DNA of 64,000 nt from Pachyseris speciosa (Eukaryota > Cnidaria > Anthozoa > Scleractinia > Pachyseridae): assembly GCA_016490735.1 (NCBI GenBank), contig JAEMWC010000133.1, positions 245,001 to 309,000 on the forward strand, given 5' to 3'. Under the pieces are notes generated by a model. The model saw only the letters and a program-made list of their open reading frames with translations, was not told the origin of the DNA and made no database searches. Position 1 is the stretch's first letter, and each line of letters begins with the position of its first letter. This document shows positions 53,927 through 63,685 of this stretch, one piece after another. A program made the translations under genes and the position numbers.

Positions 53927-56900
53927 CATTTAAATTCTAGCGGTTTGCATTTGAGTTTTTTCGGCACTAAAGTTTTCGCCTCAAATTTTATAGGCTATGT
54001 TCGTAATATTTGAAGTCTTGATGAATTGCCATTGTCTTCTGCAATTAATAGTTCGACTTTGAAAGGAGATTCTCTTGAGGGTTCCTTTTCTTTTCTCCCT
54101 CGCGAACGTGGTTTTAAATTAGCTTCTCTCAACATAACTAGTTTACCGAAACACATTGATGAGTTGAGGATTCTGCTGGCCGACAGACCTATCGATATTT
54201 TATCGATTAATGAAACAAGACTAGATAATAGTGTAGTGGACCATGAGGTTCATATCTTGGGGTATGATATTATTCGCCGGGATAGAAACAGAAATGGTGG
54301 TGGTGTCTGTTTTTACGTCAGATCCACTATCAACTATTCACTACGTCCTGATTTGTCTGTTAACCAACTGGAAAATTTATGTATTGAGGTCCGAAAACCC
54401 CACTCCAAGCCTTTTGTAGTAGCCACTTGGTACAGGCCACCAGATTCGCCTACCGAAATCTTTACACATTTCGAATCACTAGTCGGCAGGCTTGACTCTC
54501 AAAATGTTGATTTCTACTTACTGGGTGATCTAAATTGCAATTTGGCCTCGTCTACATTTGATACTAACACGAATTTGCTAACAAGCATTGCTGATATTTA
54601 TAGTCTTCATCAACTTATTAGAGAACCAACTCGTATAACTAGTTCATCGTCAACTTTGCTTGATTTGATCTTTACAAACTGTCCTGATAAGGTGGCTCGT
54701 TCGGGAGTCTCTCATGTGGGTATCAGTGATCATAGTCTTGTCTATGCATATCGCAAACTTTGTATTGACCGATCTGGAAGTGGCCATAAAACTGTAACCT
54801 ATAGAAAATTCAAAAATTTCAGTAGTGAAAGTTTTCGAAACGACATTGCCTCGCAACGATGGGATGATGTTCTAAACTTTGAGGATCCTAATGATATGTG
54901 GCTGGCTTGGAAAACTCTATTTCTTAATGTTGTTGACAAACATGCACCTCTTCGTACGAAACGTGTTCGTCCATCGAAGTGTCCGTGGATAACACCGCAG
55001 TTGAAGAAATGCATGTGTGAAAGAGACAAGTTGAAAAGGAAAGCAACAATTACTAATGACCCATGGGATTGGGCAAATTTTAAGAAATTTCGCAATCAGG
55101 TCAACAACAAAATAAAAAATGCTAAAGAAATATATTACAAAAATGCTTTTCAGTATAGTAGGGGCAGTTCTCGAAAGACCTGGCAAACCATCAATGAACT
55201 CACTTCCAGGAACTCCAGTAATTTAACTGTAAGGGAAGTGAGACTTGATGATAATTCCATATCGATCCCTGAACAAGTGTCCGAAGCTTTTAATAAACAT
55301 TTCGCTAGTATTGGACCTAAACTTGCTAGTGAGATACATGCCGACACAAATGGTTTTAGCTATAGGGAGTTTCTCTCCGATACTGACAAGCGTTTTGAAC
55401 TTCAACCAACTGACAACAACAAAGTACGTTTTCTTTTATCCAAATTATGTATTTCAAAGGCGACAGGGCTTGACATGATATCCGCAAGACTCCTTAGGGA
55501 ATGCACTGACTTGATTTCTCACTCACTTTGTGAAATTTTTAATTTATCGATAGTCACTGGAGTTTTCCCTGAGGAGTGGAAATGTTCCAAAGTCATTCCC
55601 TTGTTCAAACAAGGCGAAAGAGCGGACATGAATAATTATCGTCCGATTTCAGTCATCCCTGTCATGGCGAAAGTTTTTGAACGGATTATTTATGATCAAC
55701 TGTATGCGTACCTCTCTGAAAATAACATGATCGCTGCTCATCAATCAGGTTTTCGATCTCTTCACTCAACGGTCACAGCTTTACTGGAGGCATCCAATAA
55801 TTGGGCTTATAATATCGATAAAGGAAACGTAAATGCCGTCGTGTTTCTTGACCTTAAAAAGGCGTTTGATACAGTTGATCATGATATTCTGTTATCTAAG
55901 TTAAGTTCCTATGGTATTCATGGGAACTCACTAAATTGGTTTAGGTCATATCTTGATAACCGTCAGCAAAAGTGCTTTATTAATGGTTCCTTATCTGACA
56001 AGTTACCTCTTGGTTGCGGTGTGCCTCAGGGGACAATTTTGGGTCCATTGTTGTTCTTGATCTATATTAATGACTTACCAAACTGTTTGTTAAGTTCGCA
56101 GCCTAGGATGTACGCTGATGATACGCATCTAACATTTTCAAGCAGCAATATAACCGCTATAGACGAAGCTTTAAATCGAGATCTTGATTCAGTCAATAAT
56201 TGGCTTGTCTCTAATAAACTTACATTGAATGCAACTAAAACTGAATTTATGCTTATTGGATCAAGGCAGCGAGTAAATACTCTTCCGAGACCCCCGAATC
56301 TTACCATTGGCGGTGTTCTTGTTAATCAAGTATCCACTGCAAAATCCTTAGGCGTCTATATAGATGAAAATCTCAGTTGGAGCTCTCACATTGAGAACTT
56401 AACTAAGAAAATTGCCTCTGGTATCGGCGCTCTCAAACGAATCCGCTCATTTGTACCTCCCGAAATTCTGAAGCTTATTTTCAATGCCTTAGTGCGGCCA
56501 CACTTTGACTATTGCAGTGTTGTGTGGGGAAACTGCAACTTAACACTCTCAAATAAATTGCAGAAATTACAAAATCGTGCTGCACGAATTTTGACTTTTT
56601 CCAGCTATGATGCTAATGCTTTAGATTTATTTAGTAAACTTGGGTGGAGAACATTAAGCACTCAGCGTGAAATGCAGAAAGCTCTTATGGTATTCAAATC
56701 CTTAAATGGTCTTACACCGGAGTATCTAAGCGAGCTGTTTGTCAACCGGTCTGACATAACTGAATACCTATTGAGGGACTCCGTGAACAAACTTGCTGTT
56801 CCATTGCCCCGCACCAACTTTTTGAAGAACAGTTTTAGCTACAGCGGTGCGGTACTTTGGAACAGCTTATCATCTGATCTGCGGCAGGCAGAATCACTCA

Positions 56901-57118
56901 ACGACTTTACTCATCTGCTTAACTACTTTTATCCTCTTCCATAACCTATGATTTTTAGAAACACGGCATTCATGTAAAGCAGTTTTTATAGTTTTGATAT
57001 TTTTAATGTTAGATATAGTTAGGTTAGTTAGGTTATGATGTAATTAAGATGGATTTTGTAACTGATGAATATACCGTGTCTAAATAAAGTTAACATACAT
57101 ACATACATACATACATAC
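53927..57118 (+). mobile_element. Non-LTR retrotransposon, CR1/Jockey-type, young insertion (B only)
   Basis: Copy A has the empty site at 22705-22725 (GACTGATACATAACGCTC). In B, GACTGATAC is followed by the element and AACGCTC by the right flank. The element has about 100 bp before its long frame, a 3' UTR with AATAAA at about 57083 and a (CATA)n tail at 57093-57117. A long target duplication is not obvious, because the flank already contained ATACATA. Copy B also lacks 25 bp of flank present in A (TGTTGGCAGAGG...), close to the insertion. Confidence 0.9.
54026..56944 (+). CDS. LINE ORF2: AP-like endonuclease and reverse transcriptase
   Basis: One uninterrupted 972-codon frame. The endonuclease covers about residues 28-245: SLNITSLPKH (35-43), INETRLD (61-67), GDLN (167-170) and SDHS (234-237), so the catalytic residues are present. 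The reverse transcriptase covers about 480-760: NYRPIS (538-543), FLDLKKAFDTVDHD (607-620), GVPQGTILGP (665-674) and YADD (696-699). A C-terminal region ends VLWNSLSSDLRQAESLNDF. It copies RNA into a nicked chromosomal target. The frame begins at a TTG. The first in-frame ATG is at about codon 291, after the endonuclease, and a stop lies 15 bp upstream. The copy is therefore probably 5'-truncated or depends on an upstream ORF. It is otherwise intact. Confidence 0.9.
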   Translation: MPLSSAINSSTLKGDSLEGSFSFLPRERGFKLASLNITSLPKHIDELRILLADRPIDILSINETRLDNSVVDHEVHILGYDIIRRDRNRNGGGVCFYVRSTINYSLRPDLSVNQLENLCIEVRKPHSKPFVVATWYRPPDSPTEIFTHFESLVGRLDSQNVDFYLLGDLNCNLASSTFDTNTNLLTSIADIYSLHQLIREPTRITSSSSTLLDLIFTNCPDKVARSGVSHVGISDHSLVYAYRKLCIDRSGSGHKTVTYRKFKNFSSESFRNDIASQRWDDVLNFEDPNDMWLAWKTLFLNVVDKHAPLRTKRVRPSKCPWITPQLKKCMCERDKLKRKATITNDPWDWANFKKFRNQVNNKIKNAKEIYYKNAFQYSRGSSRKTWQTINELTSRNSSNLTVREVRLDDNSISIPEQVSEAFNKHFASIGPKLASEIHADTNGFSYREFLSDTDKRFELQPTDNNKVRFLLSKLCISKATGLDMISARLLRECTDLISHSLCEIFNLSIVTGVFPEEWKCSKVIPLFKQGERADMNNYRPISVIPVMAKVFERIIYDQLYAYLSENNMIAAHQSGFRSLHSTVTALLEASNNWAYNIDKGNVNAVVFLDLKKAFDTVDHDILLSKLSSYGIHGNSLNWFRSYLDNRQQKCFINGSLSDKLPLGCGVPQGTILGPLLFLIYINDLPNCLLSSQPRMYADDTHLTFSSSNITAIDEALNRDLDSVNNWLVSNKLTLNATKTEFMLIGSRQRVNTLPRPPNLTIGGVLVNQVSTAKSLGVYIDENLSWSSHIENLTKKIASGIGALKRIRSFVPPEILKLIFNALVRPHFDYCSVVWGNCNLTLSNKLQKLQNRAARILTFSSYDANALDLFSKLGWRTLSTQREMQKALMVFKSLNGLTPEYLSELFVNRSDITEYLLRDSVNKLAVPLPRTNFLKNSFSYSGAVLWNSLSSDLRQAESLNDFTHLLNYFYPLP

Positions 57119-57328
57119 AACGCTCACGCGAGCTCAAATATTGGTCCAACTATTAGTCCGTCATGCACGTGCGAAATTACACAAAACAACTTTTGGTACA
57201 GAGAAAAGCTCTTCACAAAAGGATCGCTTTGCCGAGATATTCTATGATTAAAAGGTCTGTTGTTTTTTCGTGTTTTTCGCTTCAGTCTTTATGAAGGTCT
57301 TTTAATTTTTGGTTTGACTTGATTTCAG

Positions 57329-57466
57329 ATGAGTGAACAGACGAAGAACCAGCTACTCGATATTGGAAGTAATGGATGGTCACACCTTTTCCTCTATCTT
57401 ATTCTTAATACGCTCGAAGCACTGGATGTCAATGCGCTTGGGCGGTTGATGAAAGTGCGTGGTTAG
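57329..57466 (+). CDS. Candidate terminal exon, 45 codons (B)
   Basis: Counterpart of 22950-23087 with the same acceptor and an identical peptide. In B it lies just downstream of the LINE insertion. Confidence 0.35.
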   Translation: MSEQTKNQLLDIGSNGWSHLFLYLILNTLEALDVNALGRLMKVRG

Positions 57467-57696
57467 ACTGTGAATAGACGCCACAGGGCATAGGATTCTG
57501 AGATTGCGTTAATAGCCCTCTTTCATAATGGCGGATGATTTGATTATTCTTTTGTAAGTAAGTTAATCAGTCTTAGTAGCATCACTTTAAAGTAAAAGTT
57601 CTATTGAATGTTGCACATGCTAACGAGGCTAGTTATCATAAAAGTAGAAGAATAATTTGTCTGGCGCCATTATGTAAAAGGTCTATAGAGTGACGT

Positions 57697-57800
57697 AGAT
57701 AGGGATGGGGGCCGGGGATGGGGGGCCGGGGATGGGGTGCCGGGGATGGGGTGCCGGGGATGGGGTGCCGGGGATGGGGGCCGGGGATGGGGGACTTGGA
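57697..57800 (+). repeat. G-rich tandem repeat, expanded (B)
   Basis: About seven units of GCCGGGGATGGGG type, compared with three or four in A. It makes a spurious glycine-rich frame. It lies about 230 bp after the candidate terminal exon. Confidence 0.8.
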
Positions 57801-58997
57801 ATGTTGTTCGTGCCAGTGGAAAAATCCTGGCTACGGACCTTTAGATTTGACTACCAGTACGAGATCGAGTACGAGTACGACTTCTTAAATCTGCGCTAAT
57901 AAAGTTTTACGAGCCTATCCAACGAACGGAAATAACCAGAAGGCTTCACAATTTTTCGTTCCCTATAATATAATTTTATGCTCTGACACTGAATAAGCCA
58001 TACTGATTGCGTTTTTTCTTAGATGCTTCCTGATAGAAAGCTTTGGTGTAGAAATATATCGTTTTAGTAAGCATTATGGTGACTTTAACTAGAGAGAAAA
58101 TTGAACTGAAAACCCTCAAAATATCTGGAGAGAAACAATCGAACAGATCATATCTCTTGCCAGCGAATGCAACCGCTCGCTGTAGGGTTGGTGAATTTTA
58201 ATTTGTATTTTTGTTGGTAACATTGTACTTTTAGGCTCAATATATCTCTGCAAGTAAATAATTTCATCCCATTTAAATGTTTTTTTTTTTGTTTTGTTTC
58301 AATTGAAAGTCAGAACATTAATGAAAGAGGGCGCAGTTCTTTAGACGAAGTAGGATGTAATTAGAGGCGTGTTCTTGGCAAAAAGCTGTAGACGATATAC
58401 AGATTGGAAGGAACTAAATTAAACCCTATAGTGCGAAAGAAAACAAAAGTACTTTTACCCAACGGACAGGAAATGATGAATATATAGATTTGTAGTTAAT
58501 GAGCAAAGACAGGTGGACTCGAAACACTCGAAAGGAGCTAACTCACTAAATATTCTTTTCCAGAAACTTTAAGTAATTGAGAAGTGCTATAGAAATGTAC
58601 GGTACGAATGGAGCAAGACAATTGAAACTGAGTTTCTATTCAGTTTCATGTCGTCCTAAATTAGTTCCTTCCAATACGAATACGTTTTGCTGTCAATATG
58701 AAATCGGCACTGGGACACTGTTCGCGCAAATTTTGAATGTTAAAGTAGATCTTTTTGTTCTACCACCTGGCGTTTACCACACTGCACTTTGAAGACTAAG
58801 TAAAGCTGTACAAACAAATAACTCTTGCACAACTGATATAAAAACCTAGTTGAGCTTGTACAATCGGTTACGTCATTACTTACATCTACGATTACACCTA
58901 TTATCTATCCTAAATGTTCACCACGTGAGAGACAGAATAAACCACTATTGTTGAAGATTGTGAAACTCCTTACTACTACTTACGAATGTTTTATAAA

Positions 58998-59142
58998 AGC
59001 AATAAACCGCATTTTCTATCAGGGTTTTCCGGCGTAATAAATCCGCGTGGGATGTTGGGATTTACAAGCTTTTTTCGTGTTTTCTTATCTTCTCGGTGGG
59101 TTTATTACGCTGAGAATCCCATAGAAAATGTGGTCTATTGCT
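58998..59142. mobile_element. Foldback element at the unit start (C)
   Basis: Diverged third copy of the unit-start foldback, running from AGCAATAAACCGC to an inverted end near TCTATTGCT. It marks the boundary between copy B and the flank. Confidence 0.5.
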
Positions 59143-59375
59143 AAAATAACTCTTGAAGTGCATTATTCCTGATGCCGCTATCAAAGACAGGTTTAAGAAT
59201 AAACTTCATCACTGTCTTGCTTTTCAAATAGCTGTGATTTAAATAAAGATTTACCTCTACTAATTCACTGGCATGGCGCTCTTTCTAAATAGTGTTTAGG
59301 CTGAGGCAAGGGCAGTTCAGTTACGCTGCCTTCTCTGCCTTGAGGTCATTGCTTTCACTTTCGTTCGAATTGATT
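58998..59375. repeat. Third, diverged unit copy C: left remnant
   Basis: This stretch matches the first 0.8 kb of copies A and B with clearly more divergence. The foldback, the CTCTTTCTAAATA segment and the CTTCTCTGCCTTGAGGTCATTGC segment occur in the same order. The 366-bp MITE found at 292-658 in A and 25142-25509 in B is absent, so C preserves its empty site near 59290-59300. After about 59375 the homology stops and unique sequence leading to the GPCR begins. Confidence 0.75.
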
Positions 59376-61182
59376 TGTTATTTGTGAGCAGTTATTTATA
59401 GCCGACTTAAACGTCTCTTAACCAATCAAACGTGCAGAATAATCATCATTATTTCATTTTGCCGTTTTCAAGATCGTAAGTTAGGTTGTACAGTATACGC
59501 GCTTCGTGGTTGGAATTTTAGTTGATTACATATGCGGAATATATGCCAAGCGTATGTGTTGTAGTTTAATTTTACTGTCTTCGGTTGAATTTCTTTCTTT
59601 TGTTGTTGTGTATGGTAATTTATGATAATGAGCACAAAACAAAGCAAAATAAAAATTGAACCAAGGATAGAATTGAACCACAACCTGACATATGCACTGA
59701 TTCAGGGCATATACCAAACGTGTAACAAGATTGGGCTGAGCCGGAAAGAGTGAAATCCGCCTGAGACAAACCACGCATATCCACTTCCGAATTAAAAATG
59801 GAAATACAACACGATAGAAATAGAATATAGAATATAGATAGAAATGCATGAAACTCAAACAAAGTGTATTAGATGTGAAAGTGGGGAACGAAGAGATTTT
59901 TAACTGCAACTTTGAGAGGACTGGGCGAGAGGGAGAATACAGGACGTGGACATTAACTGTATGAGGTCCAACTCGAATTGTCCCCCAAGGGAATGTTAGC
60001 GATTGTCATGGCAACAATCTAACTAAGTCCAACGCTAGCAGCACGCGTACTGGTCCTTAGAACGGTGTGTTAAATAACAAAATATGGCAGTTTTGCCATT
60101 TATTGTTGAACTTACACAACAACACAACAACAACAAGCTCGACCAACTTTGTGAGGACAAGTATTGGCTATTTTATGGCAAGCAAGATAATTTCCATGGT
60201 ACACAAAATTTCGAAACAACCGCAGCTTTCTCTTGACGCTGGACAAAGTGCATGTTCTTGAACTCCATTCCATAGAGAGGACTGACTCCAGATGAAATGT
60301 CGTCCTACTCAACTGCTTCAATTATTGCTTCTTGATAAAAAATAACAAATTCGTACGTATTCTTTTGTCGACAAGATAATCTTTTGCAACCATATTTTCT
60401 TAGTGTCACCAATGACGTAGTTTTTTTTTTTTTTTTCAGTATATGATTTCCATTTTGCACAGTATTGCGCTGCTCACGGATGTGATAGTAATCAGAAGAT
60501 ATTCAATCAATTTTTTATACATAGTTCGCTTGAGAGTGGACTTACATGGTTAGCTTATATTTGCAATATCAAAATAGCTTCATTTGCACTCCAGTCGTAC
60601 CGATTGGAAACTGCAACTATATATATGATAGCTAGCGCTTTGATATATTCCAAAGATAAGTGATATCTTAATCTCAAATTGGCACGAATTGATGTCTCCA
60701 TGGTGGCCATTGAAGGGCCATTGAAGGGTCTTTAAAACTCAAAACAAGCCTATAAATTCTTTTAACCTTATGACAGAAAAGAAAATTAGTATTTGAGTGG
60801 GAAATGACTGAATTAAATGCAGAGTGTTTCCATCTCTTGTTGAGGATCATCATTCAATTAATGTTGTCAGAATGCTCTTGAAATAACTTTCACTGTTTAT
60901 TTTTGCCTGCATTAATTACGTGTGACGTAAATTGTCCACAAATATGTCTTAGAAAAAACGCTTGTGAAAGAAGATTAAAGCTCAGCGAACTCACCATATG
61001 ACGTGTTATTGACGTCGTTTAGTGCTTATACAAGCGATACAGACCGCAGCGTTTTTGACGAAAGCGATACTCAAGCAACCCAGACAGAAGTTTTAAATTT
61101 ACGCCAGCGCTAGGGTCTGCAGGGTTGTGTTCCTGCTCTTCAAGATCAGACCACAGTCCTCACCAATTCCACCGACTGAACC
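59376..61182. other. Unique flank upstream of the GPCR
   Basis: AT-rich and not duplicated. It includes a poly-T run (60421-60436) and a palindrome GATTGTCATGGCAACAATC at 60001-60019 that resembles an RFX X-box. The minus frame 59526-59909 (127 codons) has no recognisable domain. The 5' end of the GPCR transcript should lie in the last part, but no TATA box or initiator could be fixed. Confidence 0.45.
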
Positions 61183-62070
61183 ATGAATTTCTCGTTGGAA
61201 AACACTCCAAATCCGCCATCCCAAAGGGAATGTTCTCTTCCATTAACCCATGGCATCGCTCTGATCACAGCCAATTCTATGGTTTGCGTGTTTGGAACAC
61301 TTGGCAACTTAATGGTGTGCTTGGTCGTCGTTACGTATCCTCGTCTTCGCCGCAGCTCCAACTACCTTCTCTTCAGCCTAGCCATCGCTGATTTGATCAT
61401 CACCATGGTTTGCGAGCCTCTGCTGTTGAAAATCTTCAGCAGGAGAACATTCTTCCACGACTGTTCAACAAAACATCTGGACCTTCCGTATTCAATTTTA
61501 TCCCACATTTCGTGTTCTTCATCCGTTGTGCACCTGGCCGCGATCAGCGTGGACCGTCTCATCGCTGTTTGCTTCCCTCTACGCCATCGCTGCTGCATGG
61601 ATAAATGTGGATTGCAGACAATGCTGGTAATCGCTTGGGTGTACCCGATTTTCTCTCTTGTTTTGAGAGCCTTCCTTGCAAAGTCCTTTCCTAAGGGACT
61701 ACTGGGCGTCTCCGCTTTCGGTCTATGTGTTCTCATCATTATTTTGTCCTATCTCATTATCCTCGCATTTGTGTTTTTTCAAAAGAGGAAGAGAAAGAAG
61801 TTGACAGGTCGGCACTCATCTCGCATGGAAGTACGAGTTGCTTGTACGCTGGCCATAGTCATTGGTATGTTCATTGTCTGCTGGGTGCCGGTTATGGCCT
61901 CCTTATTTGCCGCAGGAAAACCACTCATAACGTTTTACGGGCCTACCCACATGTGGCTGCGTACCTTGTCTCTGTCCAATTCCGCCATGAACTTTTGGAT
62001 TTACACCGCGAGAATCCCGGACTTCCGTGATGCGTACGCCAAAATATACCGAAAGATGTGCAGCCAGTGA
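61183..62070 (+). CDS. Class A (rhodopsin-family) G protein-coupled receptor, intronless
   Basis: A 295-codon frame from an ATG in ACCATGAA context to TGA. It shows the seven-helix plan: TM1 with GNLMV (41-45), TM2 with LAIADL (66-71), TM3 ending in SVDRLIAV (122-129, a DRY variant), a basic third loop (KRKRKK, 201-206), TM6 with CWVP (233-236) and TM7 with NSAMNFWIY (266-274, an NPxxY variant). One N-glycosylation site stands at residue 3. C94 fits the usual TM3 cysteine, but the second extracellular loop has no partner cysteine. It should signal from the plasma membrane through heterotrimeric G proteins. The ligand is unknown. Melatonin-, melanocortin- or adenosine-like small receptors are the nearest impressions. 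The length is complete. Confidence 0.9.
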   Translation: MNFSLENTPNPPSQRECSLPLTHGIALITANSMVCVFGTLGNLMVCLVVVTYPRLRRSSNYLLFSLAIADLIITMVCEPLLLKIFSRRTFFHDCSTKHLDLPYSILSHISCSSSVVHLAAISVDRLIAVCFPLRHRCCMDKCGLQTMLVIAWVYPIFSLVLRAFLAKSFPKGLLGVSAFGLCVLIIILSYLIILAFVFFQKRKRKKLTGRHSSRMEVRVACTLAIVIGMFIVCWVPVMASLFAAGKPLITFYGPTHMWLRTLSLSNSAMNFWIYTARIPDFRDAYAKIYRKMCSQ

Positions 62071-62302
62071 ATTTGGAATACTTATTTCATTCGTAATAAG
62101 CAGTACTGCTTAGAGGAAATTGAACTGAAAATCCTCAAAGTATCTGGAGAAGAACAATCGAACAATATTTTATTATCCTCACCCAGGGAATGCAACCACT
62201 CGCTGTAGGATTGGTAAAATTTTATTTGTATTTTTGTTGGTAGCATTGTACTTTTAGGCTCAACATATCTCTACAAGTAAATGATGTTAAAGTTCTAAAT
62301 TA

Positions 62303-62341
62303 TTATTATTATTATCATTATTATTATTATTAATTATTCTA

Positions 62342-62412
<71 letters not shown>
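62303..62412. repeat. (ATT)n microsatellite
   Basis: A long, slightly interrupted (TTA)n tract directly after the block shared with copies A and B. A similar tract lies at 62604-62660. Confidence 0.95.
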
Positions 62413-62414
<2 letters not shown>

Positions 62415-62599
62415 ATCAGCTTTGTGAACTGGCTGATCTTTTTCCGGTTTGCTTCCTAAGGGAGCGGGTCATAGCCCATGACCAAAGGTCCCTTAGAGTT
62501 TTCTCCTTACTCTAGAGCTCCGACACCTTTCTCAAAATCCTTGCCGTTCCCAGTTAAGTAGCTTTCTGGAGTAATGAAATACTAATTTTGACATTCAAC

Positions 62600-62603
<4 letters not shown>
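62413..62603. other. Sequence between two (ATT)n tracts, possible short repeat
   Basis: Contains GGTTTGCTTCCTAAGGGAGC and ACCAAAGGTCCCTTAGAG, which are partly inverted (CTAAGGGA / TCCCTTAG). It may be a small mobile element flanked by its own ATT tail. Not proven. Confidence 0.35.

Positions 62604-62660
<57 letters not shown>
62604..62660. repeat. (ATT)n microsatellite, second tract
   Basis: About 18 uninterrupted TTA units. Confidence 0.95.
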
Positions 62661-62661
<1 letters not shown>

Positions 62662-62870
62662 AGTTCTAAATTATTATTATTATGTCATCATGTTATTGTT
62701 TCAATAGGCTTCTTGTAATTTAGGACTTTTATCTAGAAAATTAATAAAAGAAGGCGCAGACATTTCACGATGGTCCCCATTTAGATGAAAATAGAAGAGG
62801 TAAAGCACTGAAATAGATGCAAATAGACGAAGTACAGGCGTTGTGTTGAAAAAAATGCATGTGAAGCCTC

Positions 62871-63611
62871 ACTGATGTTTACTTTTAACAGAAATAGTTG
62901 TAGGTACATAAAATGTGCCCTGCTAAGAAGAATGTTGAAATCGTGTCTTCAATATCAGTGCACTTTCTATGCAGTTCTATGCAAAACCAACAGAACAAAC
63001 AAGAACTTCAGCTAAAATTTTCAGAAATTTCACTTTCCAGCGATCACTGACACTTTTTAAAAAATTAACACACATTGATAATGTTCTGGCCTGCACTCGA
63101 TGCAATGTATCAATCACTAGCTTCAAACTTTCCGGTTACAGATATGACGTTTTGTAGGAAATGAGAAGAATCCCCATTGTTGTTGTTTTTGTTATTCTGT
63201 TCGGCCGCGGTTTCAGTTTTGTTCCACGCATCAAGACAAATTTCTATAAGCTATTTCTTGAAGCATTACCTGGACTTTTGTCTTGCTTATCCCTCATATA
63301 TCTTGTTTCCGACCAGGTCTGGTGAGACAATGTTCCAGTCCATCAAAATAAATTGAAATCGTGCCTTCATTTTTTATTTATGAAATTCGCCCATGGTGCT
63401 GTTGTTTCAATGGATTACAAATTCGCTTCCTTCGGCTCGTACATCTACGTGAAAGCCTTTCCACCCTCTTTGAGCAATGATTGAATACTTTTTTACTAAA
63501 CTCAAACTGACCATTTATAGCCATTCACAGAGCAAATAAACTCTGCACTTTTTCCAAAAAGGACCCTAAACGTTGTTCTCGAACCGTTTCATATCAAGTT
63601 GAAGATGAAAT
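62871..63611. other. No gene seen
   Basis: AT-rich sequence with frames up to 62 codons and no domain, repeat or splice evidence. Confidence 0.5.
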
Positions 63612-63685
63612 ATACTTTCTTTTTAGCTGGCCTAAATACTCATTGGGTGAGTACTGAGTATTTAGGCCAGCTGAAAAGAAAGTAT
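63612..63685. repeat. Near-perfect hairpin, 31-bp arms
   Basis: Left arm 63612-63642 (starting ATACTTTCTTTTTAGCTGG) pairs with right arm 63655-63685 (ending AGAAAGTAT) across a 12-base loop, with about one mismatch. It could be a small foldback element or a microRNA-like precursor. Nothing else in the window matches it. Confidence 0.8.

Larger units (their letters stand above)
24850..58997. repeat. Segmental duplication, copy B
   Basis: Direct tandem copy of 1-24849. It is longer (about 34.1 kb against 24.8 kb) because of later insertions: three small inverted-repeat elements (30349-32063), an inverted duplication with spacer (33748-34800), a 5.1-kb element (36970-42034), a 2.86-kb tandem duplication and a LINE (53927-57118). 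The minisatellite is half as long as in A. The end is set where the unit-start foldback reappears in diverged form at 58998. Confidence 0.9.
62100..62870. repeat. Third, diverged unit copy C: right remnant
   Basis: 62106-62290 aligns at roughly 85-88% by eye with 23660-23840 in A and 58085-58265 in B. Weaker similarity continues at 62730-62870, including the AGGCGCAG and GACGAAGTA stretches. Two (ATT)n tracts interrupt it. Together with 58998-59375 this brackets the GPCR gene, so in copy C the GPCR occupies the place held in A and B by the 780-23600 interval. The block lies directly after the GPCR stop codon and may be part of its 3' untranslated region. Confidence 0.65.

Noticed and set aside
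57705..57899. 64-codon glycine-rich protein
   Set aside because: Product of the G-rich tandem repeat; copy A lacks the frame.
59620..59909. Minus-strand ORF of 127 codons and a tRNA-like GGTTCAATTC box near 59670
   Set aside because: Low-complexity hydrophobic peptide without a family. The box alone is not enough for a tRNA or SINE call.
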